Part shown: in pieces, positions 24,652-33,852 of the stretch
Layout: each line of letters starts with the position of its first letter
Numbering within the stretch: the stretch's first letter is position 1
Source: Saprospiraceae bacterium
GTDB lineage: Bacteria > Bacteroidota > Bacteroidia > Chitinophagales > Saprospiraceae
Length of the DNA: 37,444 bases
Assembly: GCA_020848995.1 (NCBI GenBank)
Contig: JADLHA010000014.1
Span: 1 to 37,444, forward strand
Reading direction: 5' to 3'
Notes under the pieces: model-generated
What the model was told of the DNA's origin: nothing
Databases searched by the model: none
Seen by the model: the letters and a program-made list of their open reading frames with translations, nothing else
Position numbers and translations under genes: made by a program

Positions 24652-26277
24652 ATGATTCAAGCCATCCATGTCAGCCTCGCTTACGGAAAACGATTGTTGT
24701 TCGACGAGGTCAACCTTCAGTTCAACAAGGGAAACTGCTACGGCATCATAGGCGCCAACGGCGCCGGCAAGAGTACCTTTTTGAAGATCCTCAGCGGCGA
24801 GATCGTGCCTACCAAGGGCCATGTCGAGATCACGCCTGGTGAGCGCATGGCCGTGCTGCGTCAGAACCAGGCCGAATTCGACAACCACACCGTATTGAAC
24901 GCGGTGCTGATGGGACATCACAAGCTTTGGAAACTGATCCGCGACCGCGAAGAGATCTACGCAAAACCCGATTTCAGCGAGAGCGACGGCATCCTGGCCG
25001 CTCAACTCGAAGAGGAATTTGGTGAACTGGGAGGCTACATGGCCGAAAGCGATGCGGGCTCGCTGCTCAGCGCGCTGGGCGTCGATGAATCCCTACACCA
25101 CTCATTCATGAGCGACCTCGCCGCCAACCTCAAAGTCCGGGTATTGCTGGCGCAGGCGCTATTCGGCAATCCGGACATCCTCCTGCTCGACGAGCCAACG
25201 AACGGACTCGACCTGGAAAGCGTGGCCTGGCTGGAGAATTTTTTGGCGGATTATGAGAACATCGTGATCGTCGTCAGCCACGACCGCCACTTTCTCGACG
25301 CGGTGTGCACCCACGTCGTCGACGTCGATCGCCAGCGCATGACCATCTACACGGGAAATTACAGCTTCTGGTACGAGTCGAGCCAGTTGATGTCGCGCCA
25401 ACTCAGCGACAAGAACAAAAAAATCGAAGACCGCCGCCGCGAACTCATGGAGTTCATTGCCCGCTTTTCAGCCAACGCCTCGAAAAGCCGACAGGCCACG
25501 TCCCGGAAGAAGGCCCTCGAAAAACTCAACATCGAACAGATACAACCCTCGTCGCGCAAATATCCAGGAATCGTCTTCAAGCCCGAACGCGAACCGGGAG
25601 ACCAGATCTTGTCGGTCGACGGTCTGGGGGTCATTGCAGAAGGACATTCCTTGTTTTCACGCATTGCTTTTACATTGAATAAAGGCGATAAGGTGGCGGT
25701 CTTGTCGCGCAACCAAATGGCCGTGCACGCTTTGTTCGACGTGCTCGCCGGTGTGCGCGATGCCGATTCAGGCCGGTACACCTGGGGTACGACGATCACG
25801 CGCGCTTATCTTCCGGCCGACTTAACTGCACATTTTTCCAGCGACCTGACGCTGATTGACTGGCTGCGCGAAGGTGTGCCGCCGGGGACTCCGGATGTGG
25901 ACGAAATCTTTTTGCGGGGCTACCTGGGACGCATGCTGTTTAGCGGCGACGACGTGCTCAAGCGATGCAAGGTGCTCAGTGGAGGCGAAAAAGTCCGGGC
26001 CATGCTCAGCAGGATGATGTTGCAAAATCCCAATGCGTTGTTGCTCGACGAACCCACCAACCACCTCGACCTGGAAAGCATCCAGGCGTTCAACGAGAAC
26101 ATGGTCGAATTTCCCGGCGTGGTGCTCATCAGTTCCCACGACCATACCTTTTTGCAATCGGTGTGCAACCGCATCATAGAAATTGGTCCTAACGGTTGTT
26201 TAGACAAACTGATGGATTTCGACGACTACCTCGCCAGCGAAGCCATCCGCGAAGCCCGAAACCAACTCGGTAACTGA
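24652..26277 (+). CDS. ABC-F family ATPase, YbiT-like
   Basis: A 541-residue soluble protein with two ATP-binding cassettes and no membrane segments. Cassette 1 has Walker A GANGAGKST, a signature-like region NLKVRVLLAQAL, and Walker B LLLDEPTNGLD. The linker is basic (ARFSANASKSRQATSRKKAL). Cassette 2 has signature LSGGEKVRAMLSRMML and LLLDEPTNHLDLES. ABC-F proteins act on ribosomes, relieving stalls or giving antibiotic resistance. Oddity: the second Walker A region reads VAVLSRNQMAVHALFDVLAG, without the GKS/T. I recall similar degenerate second P-loops in Bacteroidota homologues, so this is probably a family trait. The stop codon abuts the stop of the convergent gene with no base between. 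Confidence 0.93.
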   Translation: MIQAIHVSLAYGKRLLFDEVNLQFNKGNCYGIIGANGAGKSTFLKILSGEIVPTKGHVEITPGERMAVLRQNQAEFDNHTVLNAVLMGHHKLWKLIRDREEIYAKPDFSESDGILAAQLEEEFGELGGYMAESDAGSLLSALGVDESLHHSFMSDLAANLKVRVLLAQALFGNPDILLLDEPTNGLDLESVAWLENFLADYENIVIVVSHDRHFLDAVCTHVVDVDRQRMTIYTGNYSFWYESSQLMSRQLSDKNKKIEDRRRELMEFIARFSANASKSRQATSRKKALEKLNIEQIQPSSRKYPGIVFKPEREPGDQILSVDGLGVIAEGHSLFSRIAFTLNKGDKVAVLSRNQMAVHALFDVLAGVRDADSGRYTWGTTITRAYLPADLTAHFSSDLTLIDWLREGVPPGTPDVDEIFLRGYLGRMLFSGDDVLKRCKVLSGGEKVRAMLSRMMLQNPNALLLDEPTNHLDLESIQAFNENMVEFPGVVLISSHDHTFLQSVCNRIIEIGPNGCLDKLMDFDDYLASEAIREARNQLGN

Positions 26278-29200
26278 TCAGCGCAGCGAAACAGACCCTG
26301 TTTTGAAGGGGAGTTCGATCCGCAGGTTGAACACGGGCAGGGGCCTGGCAACGGGCGAAAATTCTACCGACGCCAGGGCATCGAGCCGCAACCACCGGCT
26401 GCATTGTATGGAAGCGCGACCCGAGCATTCCAGGAAGAAATCCGCAGGCCACGCGGTCCCACTCCGGAGTCCGGGTCCTGCAAGCAGTGCCGAGGAGAAT
26501 ATTCCCGTCGATGCCTTCCACAAGCGCAGATCCTGGACAAGTTTCCAGCCTTTGGGGCCTGCCGAAATCCGGCTCTCCATGGGGAGTCCTGCCGCGGCAT
26601 AAGCTAAGGATAAGTGCACTTCGGGATGCCAGACTTGAAAGCGACCAGTATGCAGTCCGGGCTTTTCGACTGCGGGAGGCTGTTGCCGCTCAACACGCAG
26701 CCCCATTCCCCAGGAGGCTGAAAAAGTCCGCGGGGGCACGGTGACCGTAAGCCGGTTGGACAAACATCCGTTAGCATCGCGCAGCTGGATTCCATAGGTA
26801 GCAGCACCCAAACCGCCCACTTCGATGAAGTTGTCGACGGCAGTCTGGTAGGGCAGGTTGTTGAGCAACACCGTGTAGGGAATGGCTCCCGGAATGGTGA
26901 CGATCAACAATACGACTCCGTCGCTCGCACTCGGGCTGGAAGGGGGGAAAACCGCTTCGACCATGATTTCCAGTTCGGTAGTGCCTTCAATGGTGGCCGT
27001 AAAGCTGTGCATGCAATCCAGTCCTGCCGATTGATCGAATACCGATATGGTGTATTCTCCCTGCTGGATGGAAAAATAGGATGAAAGAGAAATGTTGCCC
27101 TTGGGTATCGGATACTGCGTCGAACCACCCGGATGGTCCACCAACATTTGCATCGGGCCCGGTCCGGCGGAAAATACTTCGAAACGGATATCGCCCTTTG
27201 CCGGACACTTGGGCTGGATGATGCGTATGTTGCGGATGTATTCAGCCGGAAGCTCTTCCACCTTTCCATCGAACGACAAGCTGCATTTTTTGACGGTGTC
27301 GGTGATGGCTACGGAGTAGATTCCCTTACGAACGTTTGTTAGATTTTGACCCTGGGCGCCGTTATTCCAGAGGTAGCGATACACACCCGGAGAATCGACC
27401 GTGACCAGCAGGCTGCCGTCGGAGAGACCGCAGTGCGCAGGAGTGCTTGAGAATCTGACCGTGAAATTGCAATGCACGGAATCGACGATGATCAGTACGT
27501 TTTGGGTCTTGCTGACCTTGCAAGTGTCTTCAGCGGTATAGCTGAAGTAAAAGCGTCCGGTGGTGTCTTTTGCCGGTATATAACTGAAAGCGCCGTCCGG
27601 ATGTACTTCCAACTGGCCCACTGCAGCTTGTGTGTGCGAAACGACGTGCAGTCCTTTTCCCTGGTCGTTTGCCAGCACGTTGCCCGTTGCAATTTTATTG
27701 GGGATCGTCCGCACGGTGTCGTCTGTAGCCACAAAATCCGAGCGGTCGTCAACTGAGATGGTGATGGTCTCCGAGCAACGGACCGGAAGACCGCTGTCGC
27801 GGATCCGAAGTTCCCAGGTACCGGGGAGAATGGTAAAGTGGTCTTCGAGTTGAACGGTACCCGGCGAAACGCTTGCAGAATGTTGCCCGTTGGGTCCGGA
27901 CGCATCAATCAGCAGGGGACCGGATGCGGGCGTCGACAGGTCGAGCCGGATGCTGGCACCTTCGCCGAGGCAGTTGCCTCCAACGGCGCTCCATCCGGTG
28001 ATGTACACAGCATCTTTTTCCGCAACCACTGCGTCAATGGCGAACGAACATTCGTTCACATCGCTCACGGTAGCTTTGTAGGTACCAGAAGCGAGATTGG
28101 GCTGGATCAGGCCGCTGCCACCGTTTGACCATTGGACTGTATAGCTTCCCGCTGGCTGGACACTGAGGCGTGCCTCACCGTCGCTGATGCCACAGGTGGC
28201 GGGGTCCGTCTGAGCGGTGACCGTGAAATCTGCAGGAAGGTTGCTCAGGTCCGTCTCTGCAGTGACATCGCAGGAAGTGCCGATTTCATTTACGGTAACG
28301 GCATAATTTCCGGCGCGTAGCCCTGTGATCTGTTGCGTGCCGGCGCCGTTCGACCAGCGGTAAGAGTAACTTCCCACTGGCGATACCACCGCAGTTGCAC
28401 TTCCGTCGCTGCGATCGCAATGCTCATCGGTTGTTCTGATTTCAACGGTAAAGGACGGCGGGAGCGTTTCGACTACAACCGTGTGGGTGGCCTGGCATGT
28501 GGAACCGGCAATGGTAACGGTCAGGGTGTAAGAGCCACCCGGTAAGCCGCTGAGGGAAGGGCTGGTTGCGCCGTTAGACCATTGGTAGGTGTAATTGCCA
28601 GCGGGTTCGACGGTGACCGTAGCTGTACCGTCGGCATCTTTGCAGTGTGCAGGCGTACTCGACGAACGGATGTTCAGGTCGCGGGTCACTTCGTCGATGG
28701 TGGTCGTGCGGCTTATCGAACAGGTGGTCCCCTGCCGTGTGACGGTCAGCCCGTACTGACCGTGCGCAACCTCATCGAGCACCGGACCGGAACTTCCATT
28801 CGACCATTGATAAGTGTAATTGCCTGCCGGCGTGACCGTTGCCGTGGCCCGGCCGTCGGAGAGTCCGCAGCTTGCTGGCTGGGTTTCAATTTGAACGTCG
28901 AAATCCGGCGGCAACTGCTCGATGACAAAGGCCTCGTTTTGGGTGCAGCTCATTCCCAGGGTAACCGTGAGCTGGTAGCTTCCGGGAGCCAGTCCACTGA
29001 CCGATGGCCCGGTGCCCCCTCCCGGCCACTGATAGGTGTAGCTGCCCGCAGGAGTGACTATTGCGCTTGCAACCCCGTCGGAGGATCCGCAGCTTGCCGG
29101 CTGGGTGGTGACCTGTATGGTATAACCCACAGGCTCATTGGGAATAACGACTGTTAGTTGTCGGCTGCACCCAGCATCGCGCACAATCGTTGCGGAATAG

Positions 29201-29601
29201 CTTCCCGCCGGTACGCCGGAGAGTTGTGCTCCCTGAGGTCCATTCGACCACTCAATGGAATAATTGCCGGGAGGATCCACGCTGATGACGGCAGATCCAT
29301 TCGGCAGTCCGCAGGTGGAGGCAGTTACCTGTGCGGTTGCGGTGAATGAACAATCGTTCGGTTTTTCATCCTCCTGAAGCAGAAAATAGGCCAGGAGCCC
29401 TCCTCCGATGACACCGCCTCCAACGGGAAGCCAGGGAAATCCCTTGCGTTCGATGACCGGTATAAAAGGAAAACCGGGCTTCATGCGCTCACCGGTTATA
29501 TCCAATCCTGACCAGGGAGCGCGGATCGTATCCTGTGCCAGGCAGTTGGTTACTGCTCCGGTTGCAAGCATTGCAGCAAAGATGAAGGCTAGCTTATTCA
29601 T
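26278..29601 (-). CDS. large secreted SprB-repeat protein
   Basis: A 1107-residue protein. After a signal peptide (FIFAAMLATGAVTNCLAQ) comes a Gly-rich hydrophobic segment (VGGGVIGGGLLAYFLL, near 62-77). Six SprB-type repeats of about 73-75 residues follow (about 80-525), each with a pattern such as PASCG-x-SDG-x-A, then V-x-PAGNYTYQWSNG and a GSY-L-VT turn. Next come a divergent beta domain, a cadherin-like segment with NVLANDQGKG, a seventh repeat, and more beta domains. The last 150 residues are beta-rich and contain no clear type IX sorting domain. SprB repeats occur in gliding adhesins and other surface proteins of Bacteroidota. It is 29 nt downstream of the 810-residue gene and probably shares its transcript. 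Surface adhesion is likely, but the precise role is unknown. Confidence 0.88.
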   Translation of the reverse strand: MNKLAFIFAAMLATGAVTNCLAQDTIRAPWSGLDITGERMKPGFPFIPVIERKGFPWLPVGGGVIGGGLLAYFLLQEDEKPNDCSFTATAQVTASTCGLPNGSAVISVDPPGNYSIEWSNGPQGAQLSGVPAGSYSATIVRDAGCSRQLTVVIPNEPVGYTIQVTTQPASCGSSDGVASAIVTPAGSYTYQWPGGGTGPSVSGLAPGSYQLTVTLGMSCTQNEAFVIEQLPPDFDVQIETQPASCGLSDGRATATVTPAGNYTYQWSNGSSGPVLDEVAHGQYGLTVTRQGTTCSISRTTTIDEVTRDLNIRSSSTPAHCKDADGTATVTVEPAGNYTYQWSNGATSPSLSGLPGGSYTLTVTIAGSTCQATHTVVVETLPPSFTVEIRTTDEHCDRSDGSATAVVSPVGSYSYRWSNGAGTQQITGLRAGNYAVTVNEIGTSCDVTAETDLSNLPADFTVTAQTDPATCGISDGEARLSVQPAGSYTVQWSNGGSGLIQPNLASGTYKATVSDVNECSFAIDAVVAEKDAVYITGWSAVGGNCLGEGASIRLDLSTPASGPLLIDASGPNGQHSASVSPGTVQLEDHFTILPGTWELRIRDSGLPVRCSETITISVDDRSDFVATDDTVRTIPNKIATGNVLANDQGKGLHVVSHTQAAVGQLEVHPDGAFSYIPAKDTTGRFYFSYTAEDTCKVSKTQNVLIIVDSVHCNFTVRFSSTPAHCGLSDGSLLVTVDSPGVYRYLWNNGAQGQNLTNVRKGIYSVAITDTVKKCSLSFDGKVEELPAEYIRNIRIIQPKCPAKGDIRFEVFSAGPGPMQMLVDHPGGSTQYPIPKGNISLSSYFSIQQGEYTISVFDQSAGLDCMHSFTATIEGTTELEIMVEAVFPPSSPSASDGVVLLIVTIPGAIPYTVLLNNLPYQTAVDNFIEVGGLGAATYGIQLRDANGCLSNRLTVTVPPRTFSASWGMGLRVERQQPPAVEKPGLHTGRFQVWHPEVHLSLAYAAAGLPMESRISAGPKGWKLVQDLRLWKASTGIFSSALLAGPGLRSGTAWPADFFLECSGRASIQCSRWLRLDALASVEFSPVARPLPVFNLRIELPFKTGSVSLR

Positions 29602-29630
29602 ATCCCGTTATTTAAAGGTCAGACGCCAAC

Positions 29631-32063
29631 TCATTTTTTCTTTTTATCGCACGGAAGGATGATGGAAGATGCCTTTTGAGCAGCGTCGACCATCTTCTTT
29701 TCAAGTGATTTTGGATAATCGGCGGGCATGGCTTTTTTAACCATTCCGGGCCACTGTTTGCTGTCCTCTCCAACCTGGTCGCGCACATCGTTGAGCAGAT
29801 TTTCAAAAACGCGAGTCCAGATGTCCGTCATGTCAGGCTCATTACTAAATCCGGTCACACTGAGAAAATTTTCATAGAAGACACCCGCGGGACAGATGCA
29901 TATGGCAATGACGTAAATGCCATTGAAACTTTCGAGGGTGGCGGTTGCGATTCCATGGCCTGTGCTGAAGATCCCCTCGCCGGTGGCTCCAGCCCTGGTT
30001 TCCACCTTGCCGGTCGTTTTTGCCGTGATGGTACCGGAAGTCGTTTTGCTCACGACGGCCTCTTTACAAAATACGCCTCCGCCTTTTTCCGCTTCTTCTT
30101 TGTCTTCGAGACCTTTGCGCTTATAGCGGACGCCACTTCCCGTTTTGGCAAGCGCTTTTACGTCGTCGATGAAGACTTCGAGCGATCCCTCCGCAATGGC
30201 GTAGGTGTTGGTTTGGATGGGACTCCAGTCGATGGGACTGTCGACTTTGTCTTTGAGATCGTCGGTGATTTTTTCGGCCGGGTTGAATTCTTCGCCGTCA
30301 ATGAGGACGTCTGCCAGAACGTCGAGCAGCTCGTCTTCTGCTTCTTCCGCCTGTTCTTCCTTTTCCAGTTCGCCGGATTTCATCTTTTCGAGCAGCTCAT
30401 CCATGGTCTTTTCGGCTTCCTCTTCGCTTTTGCCTTTGAGTTGGTCGGCAATGCGCTTCATCTCTTCCTTGACGAATTCCTTGGCCTGGTCCTTAGCCAT
30501 GTCTTTGAGTTTATCCTTGAAGTACTTACCCAGTTTTTTGAGGGTCCCCTTACCCCTTTGGATGACGATGTCTATGGCCACTTCACCAATAAAATTGATA
30601 ACGCGAAGGGCCTCGATGTTGCCCAGTGAGGCATTGAGTCCAGATGCGGCGCGCAACTTTGCCAGATTGACTCCGACCAGGACGGAAGTGCATTCGGGTC
30701 CTGTCTGGTGCGTGAGCACCGCGCTGAATGCACCGTTGGCCTTGGTGGTGAGGGGTTCTGTGGTAAAGGCCGACTTGAGCGGATCTTTGACGTCGATCGC
30801 CATGGCAGTAGCGTTGGCCCTGCCCGCAACGATGTGTGGAAAATAGAGACTCCACGCAGAGGCCGGCATTTCTGGAGTGGTGAAGCCCACGTCGATTGAG
30901 TCGACGCGGTTTCCCGGAGCTACCATACCGGCCGCCTCCGCAATGGCTTTGCGGAAGGCTTCCCGCACCTTTTCGTTTTTTTCCTTGGTCCCCGTATTGG
31001 CAATGGCGTAGTCGAGCATTTCTTTTCCGGGATCAATTTCCTCGCTCAGGATACACGTGTCTTTCAACGTCTGAGTTGAGATTGGGTACTTGTGAACCGG
31101 ATCGCTTTCCGGCTTTTTGAGCACTTTGGCCTCGACGCCGGTAGCGGAAAAGCTGTTCCAGAACTGGGCAATGCCCTGATCCAATTCCTTGCGTTGGTCT
31201 TCAGGAAGCGAACGAACGTTCGTTTGGGTATTGGTCTGGAATTGGTCGTACACTTTTTCGCGAAAATCGTCCTCCTGGTATTCGTCGCCCGACAAGGCAC
31301 CTGTGAAGATCCAGAAGGTTTGTTGGACAACAGAGGTGAACTCTCGCAAAGAGTCAGCTGAAAAGGGGGTGGGGTAGCGCTTATCTGCCAGGATGAGGGC
31401 TGCTGCGGTCTCAATGGCTTTCAGGGTTGGAACGAGCACAGATGCAATGACTTGGGGGCGGCTGCCGGGACGGAGGGTTCCTCCAACGGGGATTGCTGTA
31501 CCGGGCCAGGTGATCACCGTTTTTCCGGTTTCGGGATAGCGGGAAGGTTGATATTCATCGCCGCTGGTGATGCCTGGTATATCGGCAGGGGTAAATGAAG
31601 GGACCGGTTGTATTTCATTGACCCTGACCGTGAGGGTCTCCCCGCCTCCGGTGGTCGTTGGCATGGAGCCAACCGGGATCCAGGAGGTCCTGGAGGGCAT
31701 AGGCTCACCGTTTCTCACCGGTGGAGTGTGTACGTCGGCACAATAGCCATATACGGGTACGACGATGCGTTGCCCTGGCAGGATCACCACACTTCCTTCG
31801 GGCCAGCCAACATAAGACTGGTTCGAACCATCAGAAGCAATGTAAAAGATCTCTTGTGCCAACATTACAGGCCCGTCGGTTGTGTTGTGTATCGACATAT
31901 TGGCGATGTGCCAGGTCGTCTGCCCCGTCCCTGTGGCCACCATATGGACGCCATTGTTGGCGACACCTCTGCGTGGGGGCATTTCCGCACAGAAAAGGGC
32001 AGTATTCATCGTTGCGGTGAACAGAAGCCAAATCAACGTACGCAAGCAGCTTGGGGTAAACAT
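29631..32063 (-). CDS. large secreted protein of unknown function
   Basis: An 810-residue protein with a signal-like N-terminus (LIWLLFTATMNTALFCAE). Residues about 35-190 look beta-rich, with a COG-like turn set (NNGVHMVATGTGQTTWHIAN; VILPGQRIVVPVYGYCAD). Around 505-595 there is a strongly charged helical region (KDKLKDMAKDQAKEFVKEEM; EEEAEKTMDELLEKMKSGEL) with coiled-coil character. A Cys-containing C-terminal domain ends in a basic tail. I recognise no family. It is the first gene of a two-gene unit with the SprB-repeat protein, so the two may work together at the cell surface (inference). Confidence 0.75.
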   Translation of the reverse strand: MFTPSCLRTLIWLLFTATMNTALFCAEMPPRRGVANNGVHMVATGTGQTTWHIANMSIHNTTDGPVMLAQEIFYIASDGSNQSYVGWPEGSVVILPGQRIVVPVYGYCADVHTPPVRNGEPMPSRTSWIPVGSMPTTTGGGETLTVRVNEIQPVPSFTPADIPGITSGDEYQPSRYPETGKTVITWPGTAIPVGGTLRPGSRPQVIASVLVPTLKAIETAAALILADKRYPTPFSADSLREFTSVVQQTFWIFTGALSGDEYQEDDFREKVYDQFQTNTQTNVRSLPEDQRKELDQGIAQFWNSFSATGVEAKVLKKPESDPVHKYPISTQTLKDTCILSEEIDPGKEMLDYAIANTGTKEKNEKVREAFRKAIAEAAGMVAPGNRVDSIDVGFTTPEMPASAWSLYFPHIVAGRANATAMAIDVKDPLKSAFTTEPLTTKANGAFSAVLTHQTGPECTSVLVGVNLAKLRAASGLNASLGNIEALRVINFIGEVAIDIVIQRGKGTLKKLGKYFKDKLKDMAKDQAKEFVKEEMKRIADQLKGKSEEEAEKTMDELLEKMKSGELEKEEQAEEAEDELLDVLADVLIDGEEFNPAEKITDDLKDKVDSPIDWSPIQTNTYAIAEGSLEVFIDDVKALAKTGSGVRYKRKGLEDKEEAEKGGGVFCKEAVVSKTTSGTITAKTTGKVETRAGATGEGIFSTGHGIATATLESFNGIYVIAICICPAGVFYENFLSVTGFSNEPDMTDIWTRVFENLLNDVRDQVGEDSKQWPGMVKKAMPADYPKSLEKKMVDAAQKASSIILPCDKKKK

Positions 32064-32574
32064 ATATCGTTGTATATTTTTAAATGCACAATTGAGCGAT
32101 GCCCTTTAGCGACGGAGCCATACTGAATGCCCGCCTGGAAATGGTTTCTCTGAATGAACTTGCGGGGTGCCCTTCACTGTTGCGCCAATGGTTGACACGC
32201 ATCCGCTGATCCACTCTTATTTTGCATTCACCCCCCCCCGTCCTCTGCTCCGGATCTTCACTCCACTTGATGGATGCATCCGTTACGAAGTTACTACAAA
32301 TGATCGATATGCACCATCCATTTTTGAATCCCCCAGATTCGAAAGACTGGAAGCCCGGACCGGGCCGGCACGCTTGGAGCTATGCTTTGCCTGGAGCACA
32401 CACCTGCGCCTGGGCAAAAGGCGATTGCCTCGGTTCTGCACCAGTATTTTTCCGTCCACTTAAAAAGAACTTCCGAATGTGATGGAAATCGCTTAACTTT
32501 GAATGTCTGCCGGGTCTGTGGGAGGGTGTTGACGAAAGTCGTCGCGCCGGCTTTTAATGCAAAAAATCACGGAT
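32064..32574. other. intergenic region upstream of two divergent surface-protein genes
   Basis: This 511-nt stretch holds short open frames (for example plus strand 32167-32463 and 32222-32482) with no recognisable features and mutually overlapping, so none is accepted. It has a run of nine C at 32231-32239. The right end contains the promoter element of the hydrolase gene. Confidence 0.5.
32494..32501 (+). promoter_or_regulatory. -7 element of the lipoprotein hydrolase gene
   Basis: TAACTTTG, an exact TAnnTTTG, 73 nt before the ATG at 32575. The -33 element is unclear. Confidence 0.45.
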
Positions 32575-33525
32575 ATGAATAAGCTTCATGTTTTTATGCT
32601 ATGCCTTATGGTGGTTTTTTTCGCCTGCGAGGAGGACTGCAATGTTGGAAGAAGCGCGTATACGTTTGAAACGACCATTGAAGGCGAACTAAGGGTTGCC
32701 AAAATCATGAAGCCGGTAAATGAGTGCATCAGAGCGCCCATCCTTTTTTTCTTTCACGGCAGGGGAGGTACCGCTCAAAATTCAGCAGCGTATTATAAGT
32801 TTCATAACGTCGAACTTCTCGATCATATGTACATTGTCTATGCCCAGGGAACAAATTACGACGACCATCCCGAAGATGCCAACGGCTGGGTCATCCGATT
32901 TCCACACATTCATTCGGTTTGTGCGGGAAAGGACAAAGACCTCCAGTATCTGGAAGCCATCATTGACCATTTGTCGCAGGACGAAAACGCAGATATTGAA
33001 AATATGGGCGCTGCCGGATTTTCCAATGGAGGATTTTTCACCCTTTCATTAGCAGCCCTGTGGCCTCATACATTTAAGGGCTTTGCCTGTTTGGGTTGCT
33101 ATTCGAGCTATTCGCCCACTTTCAGCTTGATCGATTGTGAGGATTCCTACAAAAACGCCATTGATAAAGGTGCGGCAACTGCCATGAATGCACTGATTAA
33201 AATTAATCCGGCGCCTACGCTCTATATGTTTGGGAATTCCGACAGCACCCTGGTGCCCGGCGTGGTATCAGCGGTGTACAAGGAGAACTGCAACGAATTT
33301 TGCTACTTTCAGAATACCATCTTGCAGCTGATCATTAAAAACAATTCCCTGATGTCGGAGCCCTGCAGCGTGCACAACTTCATGACAGACACCAAAAGGC
33401 AGATATTCAAGGCTAAATCCGGAGGAGCAGAAACTCAGGTGCAATTGTACATTGGAGATCACAGTTGGCCGGTGCAGGCCACGACGTGGATGGCTGAGTA
33501 CTTTGCGGAGCTACTGTATCATTGA
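32575..33525 (+). CDS. lipoprotein alpha/beta-hydrolase, PHB depolymerase/feruloyl esterase-like
   Basis: About 316 residues from the second ATG. That start places a lipoprotein signal (MNKLHVFMLCLMVVFFAC) directly at the N-terminus; the first ATG at 32557 adds six residues. The lipid-carrying Cys is in FFACEED. The core shows the oxyanion stretch PILFFFHGRGGTAQNSA, the nucleophile elbow GFSNGG (Ser150), and a late His (GDHSWP). This is the arrangement of the poly(3-hydroxybutyrate) depolymerase/LpqC-type esterase family. Numerous cysteines suggest disulfides outside the cytoplasm. Substrate unknown; a plant-polymer or polyester ester is possible. Confidence 0.85.
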   Translation: MNKLHVFMLCLMVVFFACEEDCNVGRSAYTFETTIEGELRVAKIMKPVNECIRAPILFFFHGRGGTAQNSAAYYKFHNVELLDHMYIVYAQGTNYDDHPEDANGWVIRFPHIHSVCAGKDKDLQYLEAIIDHLSQDENADIENMGAAGFSNGGFFTLSLAALWPHTFKGFACLGCYSSYSPTFSLIDCEDSYKNAIDKGAATAMNALIKINPAPTLYMFGNSDSTLVPGVVSAVYKENCNEFCYFQNTILQLIIKNNSLMSEPCSVHNFMTDTKRQIFKAKSGGAETQVQLYIGDHSWPVQATTWMAEYFAELLYH

Positions 33526-33852
33526 ATACATGTCTAATGACTCATTATTGCGTCTGGCTCCCCAGGTAATTGGCATGGACATGTTTCAATCGCGATTAAC
33601 ACTATGCAGGTCTGCTTTAGGGCAAACGGTGACCGAACGGTGCCGGTAGTTCATGGTCCATTTTTGTTGAGGGGCGTTGAATCACAAGTGCACCAATTGA
33701 TCCTGCAAATTGCATGCCTGACTCCCTCAAAAGGCGAATCAAGAAGCTAAAGGTGAAAAGCGCGTAAGGGCACTTTAAACAGACTTTTTGTGGTTGTTTC
33801 CTTTTACACGAAAGGAAGGGAATCAGCAAAATGACACAATGGACCTTCTCAT
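33526..33852. other. intergenic region, no gene supported
   Basis: A 327-nt region between two convergent genes. A minus-strand open frame (33617-33859) has no start context and Cys/Arg-rich, unremarkable content, so it is not accepted. No strong hairpin was seen. Confidence 0.5.

Noticed and set aside
28000-29400. Periodic DNA repeats resembling a satellite or second array.
   Set aside because: The period of about 220 nt is the coding echo of the SprB-type protein repeats.
32222-32482. Short plus-strand frames with a nine-C tract, as a phase-variable gene.
   Set aside because: Two frames overlap with no conserved features or start signals, and the C tract does not sit in an identifiable gene.
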